Source: Cryptomeria japonica
Lineage: Eukaryota > Streptophyta > Pinopsida > Cupressales > Cupressaceae
Length of the DNA stretch: 64,000 nt
Reading direction: 5' to 3'
Assembly (NCBI RefSeq): GCF_030272615.1
Contig: NC_081407.1
Location: forward strand, 150,783,744 to 150,847,743
Both the position numbers and the translations under genes were made by a program. Within the stretch, counting starts at the first letter, position 1, and every line of letters starts with the position of its first letter. Of this stretch, positions 1 through 11,956 are shown in pieces. The notes under the pieces are model-generated. The model saw only the letters and a list, made by a program, of their open reading frames with translations, was not told the DNA's origin and did no database searches.

Positions 1-3000
1 CAACAATTGATGCATTTTGGGTGTGGCGATAATCATATTGAAGGAGAATTAGCATCACCAAGAACTAATTATACTCAATGATTAACTAATCTATTGATTA
101 GTTATTCAGTGAATGGTTAATGATTAGAACAACGATCATACTGAGCAATGCAAAGGTAGTGAATAGAAATAAAAGTATGTTTTTTATACGTAGCAATTGC
201 TCATGGAAGATGTGATTAAGAAACAACACGTCTCTTAGACATTCAAGAGATGCAACTCTTTGATGTTGCAATATATATATTAAGGTCCGACCCATCCAAA
301 TGTGGTGTAATCATGACGGGAGGGTCCTCAAAGAGAACAGTCCAGACTGTGCAACAAGAGTTACACGATAGAAACAACTCAAAGCGGTGGAGGCAACGTA
401 GAAATAAACTATTTTAAATCATGATAATCAATTACAAATTGCCAGTAACATGCGGGCTCCAAGATTCGGCCTCAGATGCCTGAATACAAAACATACGTGT
501 TATGCAACATTCGGGCTCTAGCAGAATACGAGCCAACTCTGAACCTCCTAACCTAGAGATCTTTTTCCTATCTTCTCAAACTTGATTCTAAATGCTTAAT
601 TACATTGATTTATATGATCAAGGCTGATCTGTGTTGGCCCAAGGTGGAACAATTGTAAATCAACAAGGTTAGCCTTCGCCAAAGAGATCCATCTAGAAAA
701 TCCAAAGGATGAAGTGCAGACCTAAGGGAAGGTCAGCCACACGCTACGGAACGTTGGAAACAATGAATTGAAGCTCCACAAGCTATGGAAATGATCCGTA
801 AGATTTGCTAAGAGCAAAACAGGTCGAAGTGGTTTCTTGGCTCTAAGCCAAACAACTATCTTAGATTCTGGTAGTGATAACTTGTCGGGAAAATATCTAA
901 ACATCCCGTAGGCTTAGGATAAGGCAATTGGACATGTCCACAATCAAAATCTGCAAGATCCGGTGAGCAATTGCAAAGAAACACAAAACGAAATGTTGAA
1001 ATTGTAAAATAGGAACAAACTGAAAAAGAAAAATGTTTTTGGTTGATCCAAGATTACCAAGAACTAGGGATGCTCTTGCATCAAAATGGGAGGGATGGAA
1101 AAAGTTAGTTTACAATCTTATTACATAAGACAACCTTCAAGGGACCTCTTGACATTTGAGTAAGAGGGGATATTTATCCACCCATTACGAGGTGTAAGGC
1201 ACATGAAATAAGAGTAGACATAGAATAGATGCCATTTAGATTGCATAGTCACCAAGAGATACAAAAGGAAGGCCAATCAGAAATCTTCGTTCTGATTCTT
1301 ATATCATAAATACAATCAGTTTATCACATGTTATAAAATATCCAATTCAAGCATGTAACAATCTTATACTTGAAATTTTAAGATATATCATTGTATCTAT
1401 CATTAAGGTAGTGAAACACTACAATCACAATAAATTCTACATACATACAAATATAGTCAAACCACATATCCATTGGACTTTATAGTTGATTGCTCTCGGA
1501 ACGATACATGGAAATTTACAACAAATTCAAAATTATATTATTGCCTGGTAAATCATCTAACATTCATATAAGACCCTTTGAGAGAATCTTGTTTGGAGAC
1601 ATTATACATTTTCAATCAAGTCCATAAAAAGCATAAGCGTAATTGTATCATTAAATAGACAAGATATGGAAAAGCTTGAACGGGGACATTGCAAAGATCA
1701 TGACAAGACATTATGAGCTCGAGAGTCCAAAAAGAAGAGTGAACTTCAAGATACAAAAAAATTGACAATTAACAAAATTAGGCAGAATAACTTGCACCAT
1801 GACGAAGTTGGTAGAACCAACTTTCCAACAACATAAGGATTGCGAAAATCTGATACTAGATGCCTAAGATATGCTCTATGGAAAAAAATTGCCTATATAT
1901 AGCCCAATGAAAAATCAAGGGGGGCTAAAAAAAGGCCTTGGGCAACTAGGCCCTAGGTCACCAATCTGACCACATGCTTAGATAAGGCAATAAAATAAAT
2001 TAACAGGCAAAAAGCCCTGATTGGGTGAGGTACTGACGGGCCCACAAGGGCACTTGACACAATCAACACTAGCATGTAAGTGGGGCTAGATAGGCCAAAA
2101 AAACTTGGGTTATGCAAATATAAAGGGGGCTCAGATAGGCCTTGACCCCAAAATCCATGGCCTTGAAAAAGTGTGCAGGTGTCGATAAAGTGCGTGATCT
2201 CCAAAGAAGTGTGTAGGGAGCTACGCAAATAGTGGGCCCCAAAAAGAACCCGCCACTTAGACTGTTGGCATTTGCAGAAGGCACTAATGGTAGTGTTTGT
2301 AAGCCGGTTGGGGAGGTTGAAAGCCTAGAGGAAAAATGAACACGATAGTATATGAAAAAAAACAAAACACAATGGCTTAGTCTATCTTAACCTTAACATT
2401 AAAGGTTAAGTTCACTTTTGAGGTCATTTTTTTGTTTCATCATATGTGCACACGTGAGGTTAGAGATTTCATCATCTCACCTCATTAGAGGTTGGAGATA
2501 TTCTCTCTTCACCTTATGGTGAGTTTGGAGACTTTGTCCATCACCTTTTACGTGGTCTCATACATGGCTTAGTGAGGCACACACACCTTGCATTGTGTCC
2601 CAACACTTGTCGCATGTGTTCATTATTTGAAGGGTTAGTGAGTTAGTTCTCACCTTCTCATCTCACATCCATTTGTGTATATATATACATGTGTTGCATT
2701 ATTTACTTCATCTAGTTTTATGTTAATGATGTGTTGATAGTTATTTGATTCATTTTTTTTTTATAATTTGTGAGTGATTATTTAGATGCAATTTAGTGTC
2801 ATATATGTTTTTTAGGATGTAATTTGTGATGCCAACCTATAAGGTTTCTAGCTTTTTAGCTTCCCCAATAATTTTCACTATAAAATACCTTTATGTAATA
2901 GTTTATTTTCATTTAATTTGTAAAAAATAATACACAACTTCTATAAATTATTATCATTATTTATTTTTTAAAATTAATAAAAAACAAAATAAATAATATT

Positions 3001-4379
3001 TAAAATAAAAAAATAATAAATAATATCTCTCTTGTTTATCTATTTAATTATTTATGTATCAATATAAAAAATAAATAAAATGTTTTAATTAATTTAAATT
3101 TAACAACAGAATAGTAGACGGCTTGAGCATAAGTTCCAACAAACAAACTATATAATCATGAAACGGATTACGTCTATAGATTTTAAGAATAGCATACTAA
3201 GTTATGTAATTGCTACTGGGATAAATTCATTGAAGTTGCAGTCAAGGTAAACTTTTTAAACACCTACCCTGCTAAATTATTACAAATTTTTTCTGTAGTC
3301 TCACACAAATAGTTTGGCCTTGTCCATTTGAAAATGAAAAAGGTTTAAACGATGGCAAAGGTGAAGGTGGACAAAGTGGGTTGGAGGGTGGATGTTAATA
3401 TTTCCACCTCTTCTGCTCACCATCTTCTCACACCGTCTGTACTGATGAACCTGGTTTTTCTCTTTCCCTTACTTTTCTGCTTCTGTTGAATGTTTCATCT
3501 GTATTTCCCCCCTTATCTCAAATAATTTATTTGATGTCAGGAATTAAGTGATGGGTCATCTCAGCTGTTAGATTTGGATGTTCGCAGGTAACTCACCTTT
3601 TTCGTCCGTTTAAATTTATACAATTTAATGGATGACATCATTTTATTTGTCTCTTGGAAGTTAAGATTTTTTATTTATTTTATTGCCATTTGATCTTATG
3701 AGGAATTGGTAGGACTTTGCCTAGAAGAGTGTTTTTTGGAGGACATATTCAACCAGTTAATTATTTTCTTAGTAAAACTTTTAGAAAATAGCTTTCCCAT
3801 GTTGTGTGTCAGCCACCAGTAACAAATTATTTAAGACCCTCGTTCCAAATATCCTGTTAGATGGTGGTGAAATCAGGTTAAAGTATTGGGTATAATGGAC
3901 AATGCAGATTGCAGATATACATTATAAAGTGGGCCACTTAGCCAATTGTCAGCCGTACACTTTTTCCACCAGTATTCCCCACCAGGCCGCCTCCCCTCCC
4001 TCAATTAACAGCTTGAAATGAAATTTACAACAGATTATTAGATTCTTTTATATTTGCGAGGGAGGGAGAGAATTCTATGTTCTTCAGTTTCTATCTATAT
4101 TGCAGAGCTTAAGAGGCTTCTTTATAGAATGAAGCTAACACCAAGAACTATTTGCTATCATCCTGTAGTAAAGGGTTGCAATAAATTTTTTAAGATAAAC
4201 ATGGTGCCTTCCAATTGAAAATTGTCCACTTACGTCATAGGGCTTCTATTTGGGAAATTTGCATTCCTACATGACTTTTCCTTATTATTTCTCCACTGCA
4301 ATTTTATTTGTATTTTTTGAGAAATGGATCTTAAATTACATTTGAGATCAATATATTTATGTCAGCTTGCAACAAGGTA
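1..4379. other. AT-rich non-coding DNA, no gene supported
   Basis: No reading frame here shows a recognisable domain or convincing length. About 1,920-2,340 is richer in G and C, and 2,740-3,120 is very AT-rich. Around 2,400-2,660 there are repeated TGAGGTTAGAGATT-like and CTCACCT-like words that may be the start of an old LTR, but no matching end or target duplication was found. One short exon-like segment at 3541 is listed separately. The rest is probably decayed transposon and intergenic sequence, which is an inference from composition. Confidence 0.5.
3541..3587 (+). other. possible isolated host exon
   Basis: A 47-bp open segment lies between a pyrimidine-rich stretch ending TTGATGTCAG (acceptor-like, ends 3540) and GCAG followed by GTAACTC (donor-like, from 3588). 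Translated in frame it gives ELSDGSSQLLDLDVR. No second exon could be linked to it. It may be a real internal exon, a decayed one, or chance. Confidence 0.2.
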
Positions 4380-6490
4380 ATTGGAGGAATGTCTCCCTAT
4401 GGAAATTAGAAATGCCAACATTTGGCTTGCCAGGAAGCATGGGTTCACCTGGGCTATTGGAGGAATGTCTCCTTGTAGAATTAGAAATGCTAACATTTTG
4501 CCTCTAAAGAATGATAGACTCAACTAGGGTGCTATTTCCCTTGACTAATCTGACCTCAAGTTGCTGATTAAACCCTCAAGGAATATTGTCGAACACTTTG
4601 CATACAACCTCTTTACTTGCTGTTTCTATGTTTCAGTCTGATAATGATTGTTTGAAATGATGTCAAATGTGATTTAAATGCTTTCAAATGGTTACTAAGA
4701 TGTTTAGGCAAAGAACCATAATGCAAATGCAATTTTTTTTGTGTTTTTAAATGCATATAGATGACCCACACAATGTAAATATGCACCGACAACAGATAGA
4801 CATTAATACAAACAGTTGGCTTGCAAACTAAATATGAGAGAGACAACTCTTGACATTCAAACTCCTTGTGACTACAATGATATTAGAATGCAATGAGATT
4901 GCTTACAAACTGAAATGACAAGCAAAAGGCCAAGACTCTTGGCTTACAATGATGTATCCAATGCAAGTACCAAACTGATATAAATGTGCATCTACAGCTG
5001 CTTAAGAACAGCGACTAATACAACTGAAAAATGATGCCAACTATGCTAGAAAAAAATGAAAGAACCTGATGTAAAGAAGCTCTTATGATTGATGAAGATG
5101 TGGCAGATCCTTGTGCAAAGAACGGAGTCTCTTTGAAGCCAAATCGTGCCTCTCATGCAGCTGCCCCTGTTCTAGCATGAACTTCTGATATTAAGTTGTA
5201 GCAGCAATAATGAAGATCTTCAACAATGTCTTCTTCCAATGTATTTAAATCTGCAAAAAGATATTTTTTGAAAACCCCTTGAAGATTCTGAAAGAAATGT
5301 AAATCTTGTGCGATGAAGCACCAACTGGACCTCTGTATGAAGCCCACAATCAAGCAATGATTCAGCTGGTCTTTCAGAGCCTCAAGGTTGCATAAACATT
5401 GAAGAGATTTCGTTCTCCAATGCTGAAGTTGCCTGAAACCCTAGGTCTCAATGCACAACACCCGAAAGCAAAGACAAATGATTATCAATAATGAGTTTGA
5501 TTTGCTTTTTGAAACCTTTTATATCCTCTCAACTCTTAAATGCCTTTAATTCCGTTTTGAAATCCACTTTAGGTTTTAATAAAACTTTATAATAGCTTTT
5601 CAAAAGGGTTGATCCCTTCATTTGGTGCAAAAAATAATAATATAAAGTATATATATTAATAATCACTTATATCTCCCTTGAAATTGGTACTTTATATTAT
5701 TCCTCATATGCACTTTATAATTTGACTTTATAACCATTAAATGTCTTTTTGTAATAAAGTCAAATAAAGTCATTAAATGCTCTCACTTTATAAATTGACT
5801 TTATGATATTAAATCCCCTTTAATTATAAAGTCACATGAAGTCAATATAATATTCCCTTAAAATAATTAATTATTATTAAAGTAACACTTTAATAATAAT
5901 TAAATGTCATAACTCCATTAATAACCATTATTTAATGATTTTGACTTCATCATTGGCTAGCCCACTGCTCCCACTGTCAATCTTGATGCCTTAGTAAAAA
6001 TAGTAATGGTCCCTCTCTAACATCCACTGACTTACTATAAATAGTAAGTCCCTCAAAACAGAACCAAAAACCTTTGAATATCAATGCCTCAGAACAACCG
6101 AAAGATTTGGTGAGATAAACACTTACAACGGCCACCTGGAGAGCTCCAAAACTCCCAAACTGGACCCTCTAACCCACCATACTAGCATATGAGGGTCAAA
6201 ATAATAGGCTAATCCATTGAACTCTGATGCTCACGAAAATGGGGACATCACATAGGGTTATTGGAGGAATGTCTGGTATAAAAACTGGAAATGCTTAACA
6301 TTTAACTCCCTAAGAAGCACACAATCAAGTTGGGTTACTGGAAGAACGAATCCTTATTAAAATTAGAAATGCAAACATTTAGCTTCCAAAGAAGCATGGA
6401 CTCAACGTGGGTTATTTAAGGAATGTCACCCTACTAAACTATAAATGCTAGCATTTAGCTTCCCAAGAAGCTCAGGCTTAACCTTTACTG
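4380..6490. repeat. 76-77 bp tandem array, five units, split by a solo LTR
   Basis: Units begin near 4380, 4456, 6260, 6337 and 6414 with variants of ATTGGAGGAATGTCTCC and share an AGAAATGCNAACATTT core. Removing the insertion at 4530-6252 and one TSD copy restores exact 76-bp spacing between units two and three, which confirms the insertion boundaries. The unit length is not a multiple of three, so it is unlikely to be coding. Confidence 0.8.
4530..6252 (-). mobile_element. solo LTR (F), 1,723 bp
   Basis: The insertion is flanked by the 5-bp duplication TAGGG (4525-4529 and 6253-6257). Its plus-strand ends are TGCTATTTCCC and GGGGACATCACA, giving TG...CA termini. Read on the minus strand it begins TGTGATGTCCCC, like the LTR of chromovirus C (TGTAATGTTCCCC), so the minus orientation is preferred. 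A palindromic TATA-like site (ACTATAAATAGT) lies near 6034-6045. No gag or pol sequence is present. A solo LTR produced by LTR-LTR recombination is the simplest reading. Confidence 0.8.
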
Positions 6491-7168
6491 ATAAGAGATG
6501 CACTCTTGGCTTTGAGAAGCCAAAGCAGCTCCTGCTTGACGAACATAATGTCAACTAAACTAAGTGGGATACAGACCCACAAAAAGTTCTCTTAGGTGTT
6601 GACATCCAGAGAAATAATGGTTGATGCTGAAAATGGAGGGTGTAAAATTTTTCAGCAATCGTGATCATTGAAGTGTTCTCTAGTAGAAGATGGTAAAGAG
6701 AAAAACGGATGGCAAAAACATAATTAAATCCAGCCCATGGCCATACCCAAATCTCTTGGCATAGGCACACCATCAAAAGACATGAGCATCAAAGCAACTA
6801 ATTCCTCTCATCCACAACAATTGTGTAGAGAATCTATGACAAAAAACTTATGAACATGGCTTTGTGTTATTTTGTAGTTATTTTAGTTGTGAAACTGATC
6901 TCTCATGTTGCCTTGATTTAATTGCTAAACCTTGGAAAACACTAGCTTTTCCTTGAGCTTGAAAGCCCAACCTTGATTTCCAAATAGTGTAGCATAGTCT
7001 TTGTTGTCTCACTTCGGGTTTACTCACTCCCAATGTTTGTTCAGTTGTTAAGCAATTGCAAATTTGTGTCTTTTTGTCACAAAAGTTTTCTGTAACAACA
7101 TTTTTTGCCCTATACAGCTGTCCACTTTTCATGAAAAGAGAATCCATGGATGTTATAGACTTTCTTAC
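6491..7168 (-). other. non-coding DNA next to an exon-like segment
   Basis: On the minus strand this follows the GT donor at 7168. Short open stretches occur (for example 6555-6776), but none was recognised or could be joined reliably. It may be intron and decayed exon sequence of the gene-like locus described at 7169-7249. Confidence 0.3.
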
Positions 7169-7249
7169 CTATAAGCCAAAAGTGGTGATTTCCAAGTGCC
7201 TTGGATGGTATCTATAAATCCAAAGCTTGGATCAAGAAGGCAAACCAAT
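7169..7249 (-). pseudogene. exon-like fragment, downstream half, interrupted by element A
   Basis: Minus-strand sequence stays open from the TSD CCAAT of element A down to a GTAAGAAA splice-donor-like site (exon end 7169). Its frame continues the open frame at 16905-17088 on the other side of A once one TSD copy is discounted. The peptide in this half includes DPSFGFIDTIQGTWKSPLL. The protein was not recognised. The locus could be a host gene broken by A or an older pseudogene. Confidence 0.4.
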
Positions 7250-7521
7250 TGTTTGCCCTCTCGGGTGAATAACTTAAAGCACACAGATAAAGCACGTAAT
7301 GTAGAATAATAATGCCATAGATATCGGATCAAATATAAGAGATGTTATTCCATTCATCCTTGTGTGTCACAAGTTACATTCGAAAGTATATAAAGATACC
7401 GAGGGGTGCAAGCGCCAACCGTCACACCGCAACTACCATCCCTCGGTTGCCACTAACCAAGATAGTTACAACTTACAACTTAATTAACTAGTTTTATTTG
7501 CTTACAATATTGCCGCTAACA
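7250..7521 (-). repeat. element A 3' LTR
   Basis: It runs TGTTTGCCCTCTCGGG...GCCGCTAACA on the plus strand, 272 bp, and matches 16634-16904 apart from a few substitutions and one indel. It is the 3' LTR because the element is on the minus strand. Outer flank is the TSD CCAAT. Confidence 0.93.
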
Positions 7522-7545
7522 TCATCCCCCCCCAAAAAACAAGGT
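7522..7545 (-). other. element A polypurine tract
   Basis: Read on the minus strand, a purine-rich tract containing eight consecutive G residues and then ATGA lies directly before the 3' LTR start TGTTAGCGGC. This is where a plus-strand primer tract is expected. Confidence 0.75.
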
Positions 7546-7590
7546 CGTCTCCGGATGACAAAACAACATGGAAGGATTACAACATAAAAC

Positions 7591-8517
7591 TCAGGACTGA
7601 GAAGGGGGTGGAGGAAGCATCCCTGGTGGAGAGGGGGCGGCGCTCAGGCGAGCGCGTAACTCGTAGACCTGTTCAGTCCGCAACTTGAGGTCCCGCTCCG
7701 CCACCATCTGGCGTTCCATCGCTGTTTTCACCATCAATGCGGCCTCCAAAACTTCCTTATCTTTTTGATCCACCTGCTCCAAAGCGCTACTTAGTCGGTT
7801 CTCCAACAAAGTCTTGTCTTCCTGCACTTCCTCCAACCGTGCCTCCAAGGCACCCCTAGCCGTCCTCTCTCCGGTTAACCCTGTTTCCAAGGCTGCTCGT
7901 TCTTCATCCCATGCGGTCGTCGCCCGGGCCAACTGCTCTTTGTGGAGTTCCTCCATCTGCTGGAGCCTAGTAACCAACTCATCGCGTGCCAACACGGCCT
8001 CCCTGTGCTAGGTCTCTGTATTGTTGGCAATATATTGCGTCCTCCGCAACTCATAGTAAGTTTCTCGGAAGGACTACTCTATTTGCCTCAACAATGCCCC
8101 TCTGCTCGTTTCACCAACCTGCTCCCGGAGGCCCCAATTCTCCAACATCTGCAAGGTCTCTGTGGTAGGCCATCCACCAGACTCGAAGCACTGAGTAAAG
8201 TGGGTCCTGCACTTGTCCCTCATGAACTCAAGTAGTCGCGCCAACTCCTCGTCCGCTTGGGCCTCACCCTGAGACTGTACCGAGGCTACTACCCATCTGG
8301 CTTCCACAGCCATATCCGCCAAAAACTGCTCTAATTCCCTATCGCCATCCCTGCTTAGAGATGCTACTATATCTTGCTCCTCCATAGCCTCGTGGGAAGT
8401 CTGAGGGAAACTCGAGGTGAACTCCTGCGTAGGGCTCAACATCAACTCGCGGATGGGTGAGTGATCCCTCGGTACACTCCTCGTAGGCTCTGGCGAACCA
8501 TCTCTGACGAGGTCCAC
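7591..8517 (-). pseudogene. element A extra ORF, C-terminal coiled-coil half
   Basis: Two minus-strand open stretches (8517-8074 and 7995-7591) lie in one frame, separated by TAG codons. The segment from about 7995 is a long charged helix rich in E, R, A and L, ending in a proline-rich tail (PPPPSQS), and is predicted to be a coiled coil from its composition. The equivalent region of element B (20838-19984) is colinear. The first TAG replaces a Gln codon present in B and so is A-specific. The second, inside ACCTAG, is shared with B. Together with 8734-9891 it probably formed one protein of roughly 700-800 residues. Its function is unknown. Confidence 0.6.
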
Positions 8518-8733
8518 AACCTCGTGAGGACTCTGCTCACGCCTTGGAGAAAGGACTACTGTTCCAACGGGGCGCTATTGGTGCCAACTTGAACCGGCTC
8601 AGCCATGCATTCATGTCCTGCTAAGAAGGGCGATCACTCCCTCCAGAAAGTTCCGGTAGTATCGCCATCTCCCCAGCTGCTGTCCCTCCCTCTACTACTG
8701 TCGTGGGATGACTCTTGCCCACCACTAGAGGCT

Positions 8734-9891
8734 CTACCAGTGTCGCGGCCGTAGGTGGGGGGGGGCCATAATCACGAGTGTCCGGCCTTGCCCAAAACCA
8801 GGAATGGGTACTGCCATCACTACCGCACCTGGAGGAAGCAACATGGTACCTGCGGAAGTTGTTTGCTCATCTAGAGGCTGCGTGGCCGCCGCTGATGTTG
8901 CCCCCATGTTAGTCTCTCCATGTTGCCCACCCTGACCTACCATTTTGAAACTAATCTCTGTGGCAGAATCACTGGAGTCCTTCGCCTCCTCACTCGGGTC
9001 ACTACTGCCAGACTCAGACTCTCTTGCCGACACTAAAATCACTACCTTCCTCTTCCGTTTCGTGCCAGAGTGGATATCTCCGCTTGGCGCCATGGTGTCC
9101 AGGTGCATCCAATAAAATATGGGGGGCTGTCCAGGGTGTACACGACCTTGTGGTGCCAAGTACTGGTCTTGGTCCGGTGAGCCCCGAAGGCGTACTGCAT
9201 CCAGAAAGAGCCCGATAGCGTGGTAGGACATGTAGAAAGTCCTGTGTTGGAGAGTCATGAATTCCTCCATTCTGTCTGCTAATGCAGATGCCCAGTCATA
9301 TACTATACCGTTATGGATGCCATTCACGAGCACCATCTGTGCCATGGCAATATCTGAAGCCCGACTTGCTCCCATCAACCGACTCTTCACTACATCCACC
9401 AGGCACCGCCATATTCTTTCTCTTAAAAACAACTTCTTCAGACCGCGACTCTTGCTTGCGTGCTGAAGGCTAGCAAGTTCTACTTGTGTGAGGTCATCGC
9501 GACACATCAGTTTCAGAAGTTTGTCTTTGAAGTCAGGGGCTATTTTCTGTGCCTTATCCACTTTCTTTCTGTGCATCCCCGGAATACCGTAAACTCTGGT
9601 AAATTCGGTCGAAGCAAACGATACTGTAAGCTGGTGGTGGTCGTAATCAAATACTGATTGCCACCTGTGCGAGTCGTAAGTACCAATCATGGCGCACAAC
9701 ACCACCTCGAAGTCCCTGATGCAAAAAATTGGCATCTGGATGGCCCACTGTACTTGTGCAAGTCGCAGTTGCGTCTTCAGAGGGTCATCATTCGGGGTCT
9801 CATTCCACCATCTCCTGCAATCTGTGCCAGTCAAACCCTCAAAAGTAATTGTGTCCATCGTCACGTCACTCTTTGCTGGAGTCTGCTGCAC
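8734..9891 (-). CDS. element A extra ORF, N-terminal globular domain
   Basis: A 385-residue ORF downstream of integrase and in the same sense as gag-pol. Landmarks are RRWW (26-29), QWAIQM (48-53), FDYDHHQL (81-88), YGIPG (101-105), RLMGASRASD (171-180), DWASALADRM (199-208) and HRTFYM (216-221), followed by an acidic and basic linker (KRKRK near 280). No transmembrane segment is evident, which argues against an Athila-type envelope-like protein. The same ordered motifs occur in element B and, more divergently, in the large ORF of unit D. I do not recognise a named domain. The 3' end has drifted out of frame relative to the coiled-coil half. Confidence 0.65.
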   Translation of the reverse strand: MQQTPAKSDVTMDTITFEGLTGTDCRRWWNETPNDDPLKTQLRLAQVQWAIQMPIFCIRDFEVVLCAMIGTYDSHRWQSVFDYDHHQLTVSFASTEFTRVYGIPGMHRKKVDKAQKIAPDFKDKLLKLMCRDDLTQVELASLQHASKSRGLKKLFLRERIWRCLVDVVKSRLMGASRASDIAMAQMVLVNGIHNGIVYDWASALADRMEEFMTLQHRTFYMSYHAIGLFLDAVRLRGSPDQDQYLAPQGRVHPGQPPIFYWMHLDTMAPSGDIHSGTKRKRKVVILVSARESESGSSDPSEEAKDSSDSATEISFKMVGQGGQHGETNMGATSAAATQPLDEQTTSAGTMLLPPGAVVMAVPIPGFGQGRTLVIMAPPHLRPRHW

Positions 9892-10509
9892 TTTGGAGTG
9901 TACCTTCTACCCTTTCTTTTGGTTGTTGTCAGCCATGCCGCCTCTTACCTTTACACTCGAAGGCAGAATCTGAACCACACTCTTGTTCCCTGAGGTTGAC
10001 GATACTGCACCAGGTAACTGTCATAACTGCTTTTGCCAATTTTTCCCACTGGCGTCCATTAAATAATGCTTCCTTTGTCGTTTGTGCCCTCTTTTTTTGA
10101 AAAAAGAATAGGGTTAAAACAATAAGCACGTGCCTCTGTTGTAGCCGTACGGTAATGCTGTGTCCTTTCGTTGCCGTACCGTTAATATTCTGCTCCTGCG
10201 TGATGTGGCCCTCGTGCGGTTTGCTGCTATGTTGGTGCGGGTTGCGTGTGTGGGCTGGGCTGGCTGCATGTTTGTTTATGCCGCTATGTTTTGCGGGGCT
10301 TTATGTTGTTTGTGCGGGTCTTCACCGGATGGTGGTGTCCACCGTACGGTGGTCCCACCGTACGGTGATTCCACCGTGGCTTCCTCTTTTTATATTATTT
10401 TTTATTTTTTATTTTTTTTTGGTTTTTGAAATTTTGACCGTACGGTTAACTGCCGTATGGACCTGTACAACCGTACGGTTTTTTAAAAAAATAAAATTAT
10501 TTCTTCTAT
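9892..10509 (-). other. element A spacer between integrase and extra ORF
   Basis: About 600 bp without a supported coding region. It contains the CCGTACGG cluster listed separately and a T-rich stretch at 10387-10430. It could contain a promoter or splice signals for the downstream ORF, but none is clear. Confidence 0.5.
10145..10478. repeat. cluster of CCGTACGG palindromes
   Basis: Perfect 8-bp CCGTACGG sites start at 10145, 10342, 10358, 10438 and 10471, with near-matches CCGTACCG around 10174 and CCGTATGG at 10453. They lie in the spacer between integrase and the extra ORF of element A. The central GTAC is the known core bound by plant SBP/SPL proteins, so a regulatory role is possible but inferred. 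The corresponding spacer of element B lacks the cluster. Confidence 0.75.
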
Positions 10510-11935
10510 AGGGTCTGAGATCAGTCGCTCGTTCATGGTACTGTTTAAATTTCGACCCATTGACGGCGTCTGGTATCTCCTTCCCGTCGAGCGTCCACAA
10601 CTCAATCGCCTTGTTGGTATTGACCTCGCGTACCTTAAAGGGCCCTAGCCATCGCACTTTAAATTTTCCTGGTTTGATTTCGTTCCTCCCATTGAATTTC
10701 AACACTAACTGCCCAGGAGTAAACTTCATTCGCCGAAGATGCTTGTCATGCTAGACCTTCCGTCTTTGCTGGGCTACCTCTGTGGCCCATTGTGCCATCA
10801 TTCTTTTTTCGTCCAACTTGCTTAAGGCATACAGTCTTTCCCTCAGGCTCTCCATATCCCCGAGTCTGTTCTCTACTGCAATGCGAAGGCTTGGCACCAT
10901 GAATTCTGCTGGCACCACAGCTTCTTGCCCGTACATGAGTTGGAACGGAGTCTGACCCGTGGTCACCTTGTAAGTCATTCTGTAGGCCCATAGTACAGAG
11001 GGTAACTTCTCTTCCCAATCTTCCTTTTCTACTCTGCAGGATTTGTAAATTACCGATACCAATATTTTGTTCGTGGCCTCGACCTGCCCATTGGCACGTG
11101 GGTAGTACGGGCTCGATAATGAGTGAAAAATCTTAAAATCTGAGGTCAACAGCTGTATGACATGGTTCACGAAGTGCCCCCCTCGATCACTGGTCAACTG
11201 AATAGGTATACCATATCGCGTAATGATTTGTTCATAGATAAATTTAGCCGTGCTTACTGTGGAGTTATCCGGGAGAGCCCTCGCCTCCACCCACTTAGTC
11301 AAGTATTCTGTCGCAACCACAATGTAATGGCACCGTCGTGTGCGGCTAGCCTTAAGAGGCCCTACAAAGTCGAGTCCCCATCGTTCGAAGAGTTCCTGTG
11401 CATGCGACGGGTTGAGGGGCATGAAGTCCCGCTTCAGAGGTTTGCCCGCCCTTTGGCAAGTGTCACACCCCACGACCCACTCCCTGGCGTCGTGATGTAC
11501 GGTTGGCCATCACAGTCCTGCCAGAAGCACCTTGCGGGTTGTAGTGTCTGGGCCCATATGTCCACTTGCGGGTCCTTCGTGTGCCTCCCTTAATACACTT
11601 ACGACTTCTTCCTCCATGACACAACGCCTTAATACTCGGTCTGGCCCCATTTTGTAGAGTAAACCGTTGATGAGCGAAAAAGTCCTGCTCCTTAATACGA
11701 GCTTTCTCCATTCCCCTGGGGGCATACCCTCCGGAAATCGGGACGTCGACAGGTACTCTCTAATCTTCTTGTACCACGAAGGAAGTACGGATATTTGGAA
11801 CAAGTGCACATCGGGAAAATCATCATTTACTCCCTCTGGAGGTTCCCCTGACTTAATCCGAGACAGCTGATCGATTATGACATGGCTTCGCCCCGGTCTT
11901 ACCACAATTGTAAATGTGAACTCCTGTAGTAGCAA
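10510..11935 (-). pseudogene. element A integrase
   Basis: The minus strand encodes an N-terminal zinc-binding segment (AHEGPASGH, then CDTC), then the catalytic core with Asp in GLDFVGPL, Asp in SDRGGHF and Glu in NGQVEATNK, so the D-D-E triad is present. A C-terminal WLGPFKV segment typical of plant Gypsy integrases follows. Stops break it near 11510 and 10748. Its role would be insertion of element cDNA into the chromosome. Similarity to B is high through the core but falls sharply after WLGPF. Confidence 0.88.
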
Positions 11936-11956
11936 TAGCCAACGACTTATCCTCCC

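Noticed and set aside
8734-9891. Envelope-like protein for the ORF after integrase in element A
   Set aside because: No signal peptide or transmembrane helix is visible, and the protein instead shares motifs with the unit D ORF.
10155-10511. Plus-strand ORF rich in Cys, Trp and Leu (118 codons)
   Set aside because: It covers the non-coding spacer with CCGTACGG repeats and a T-run, and there is no homologue-like pattern in element B.
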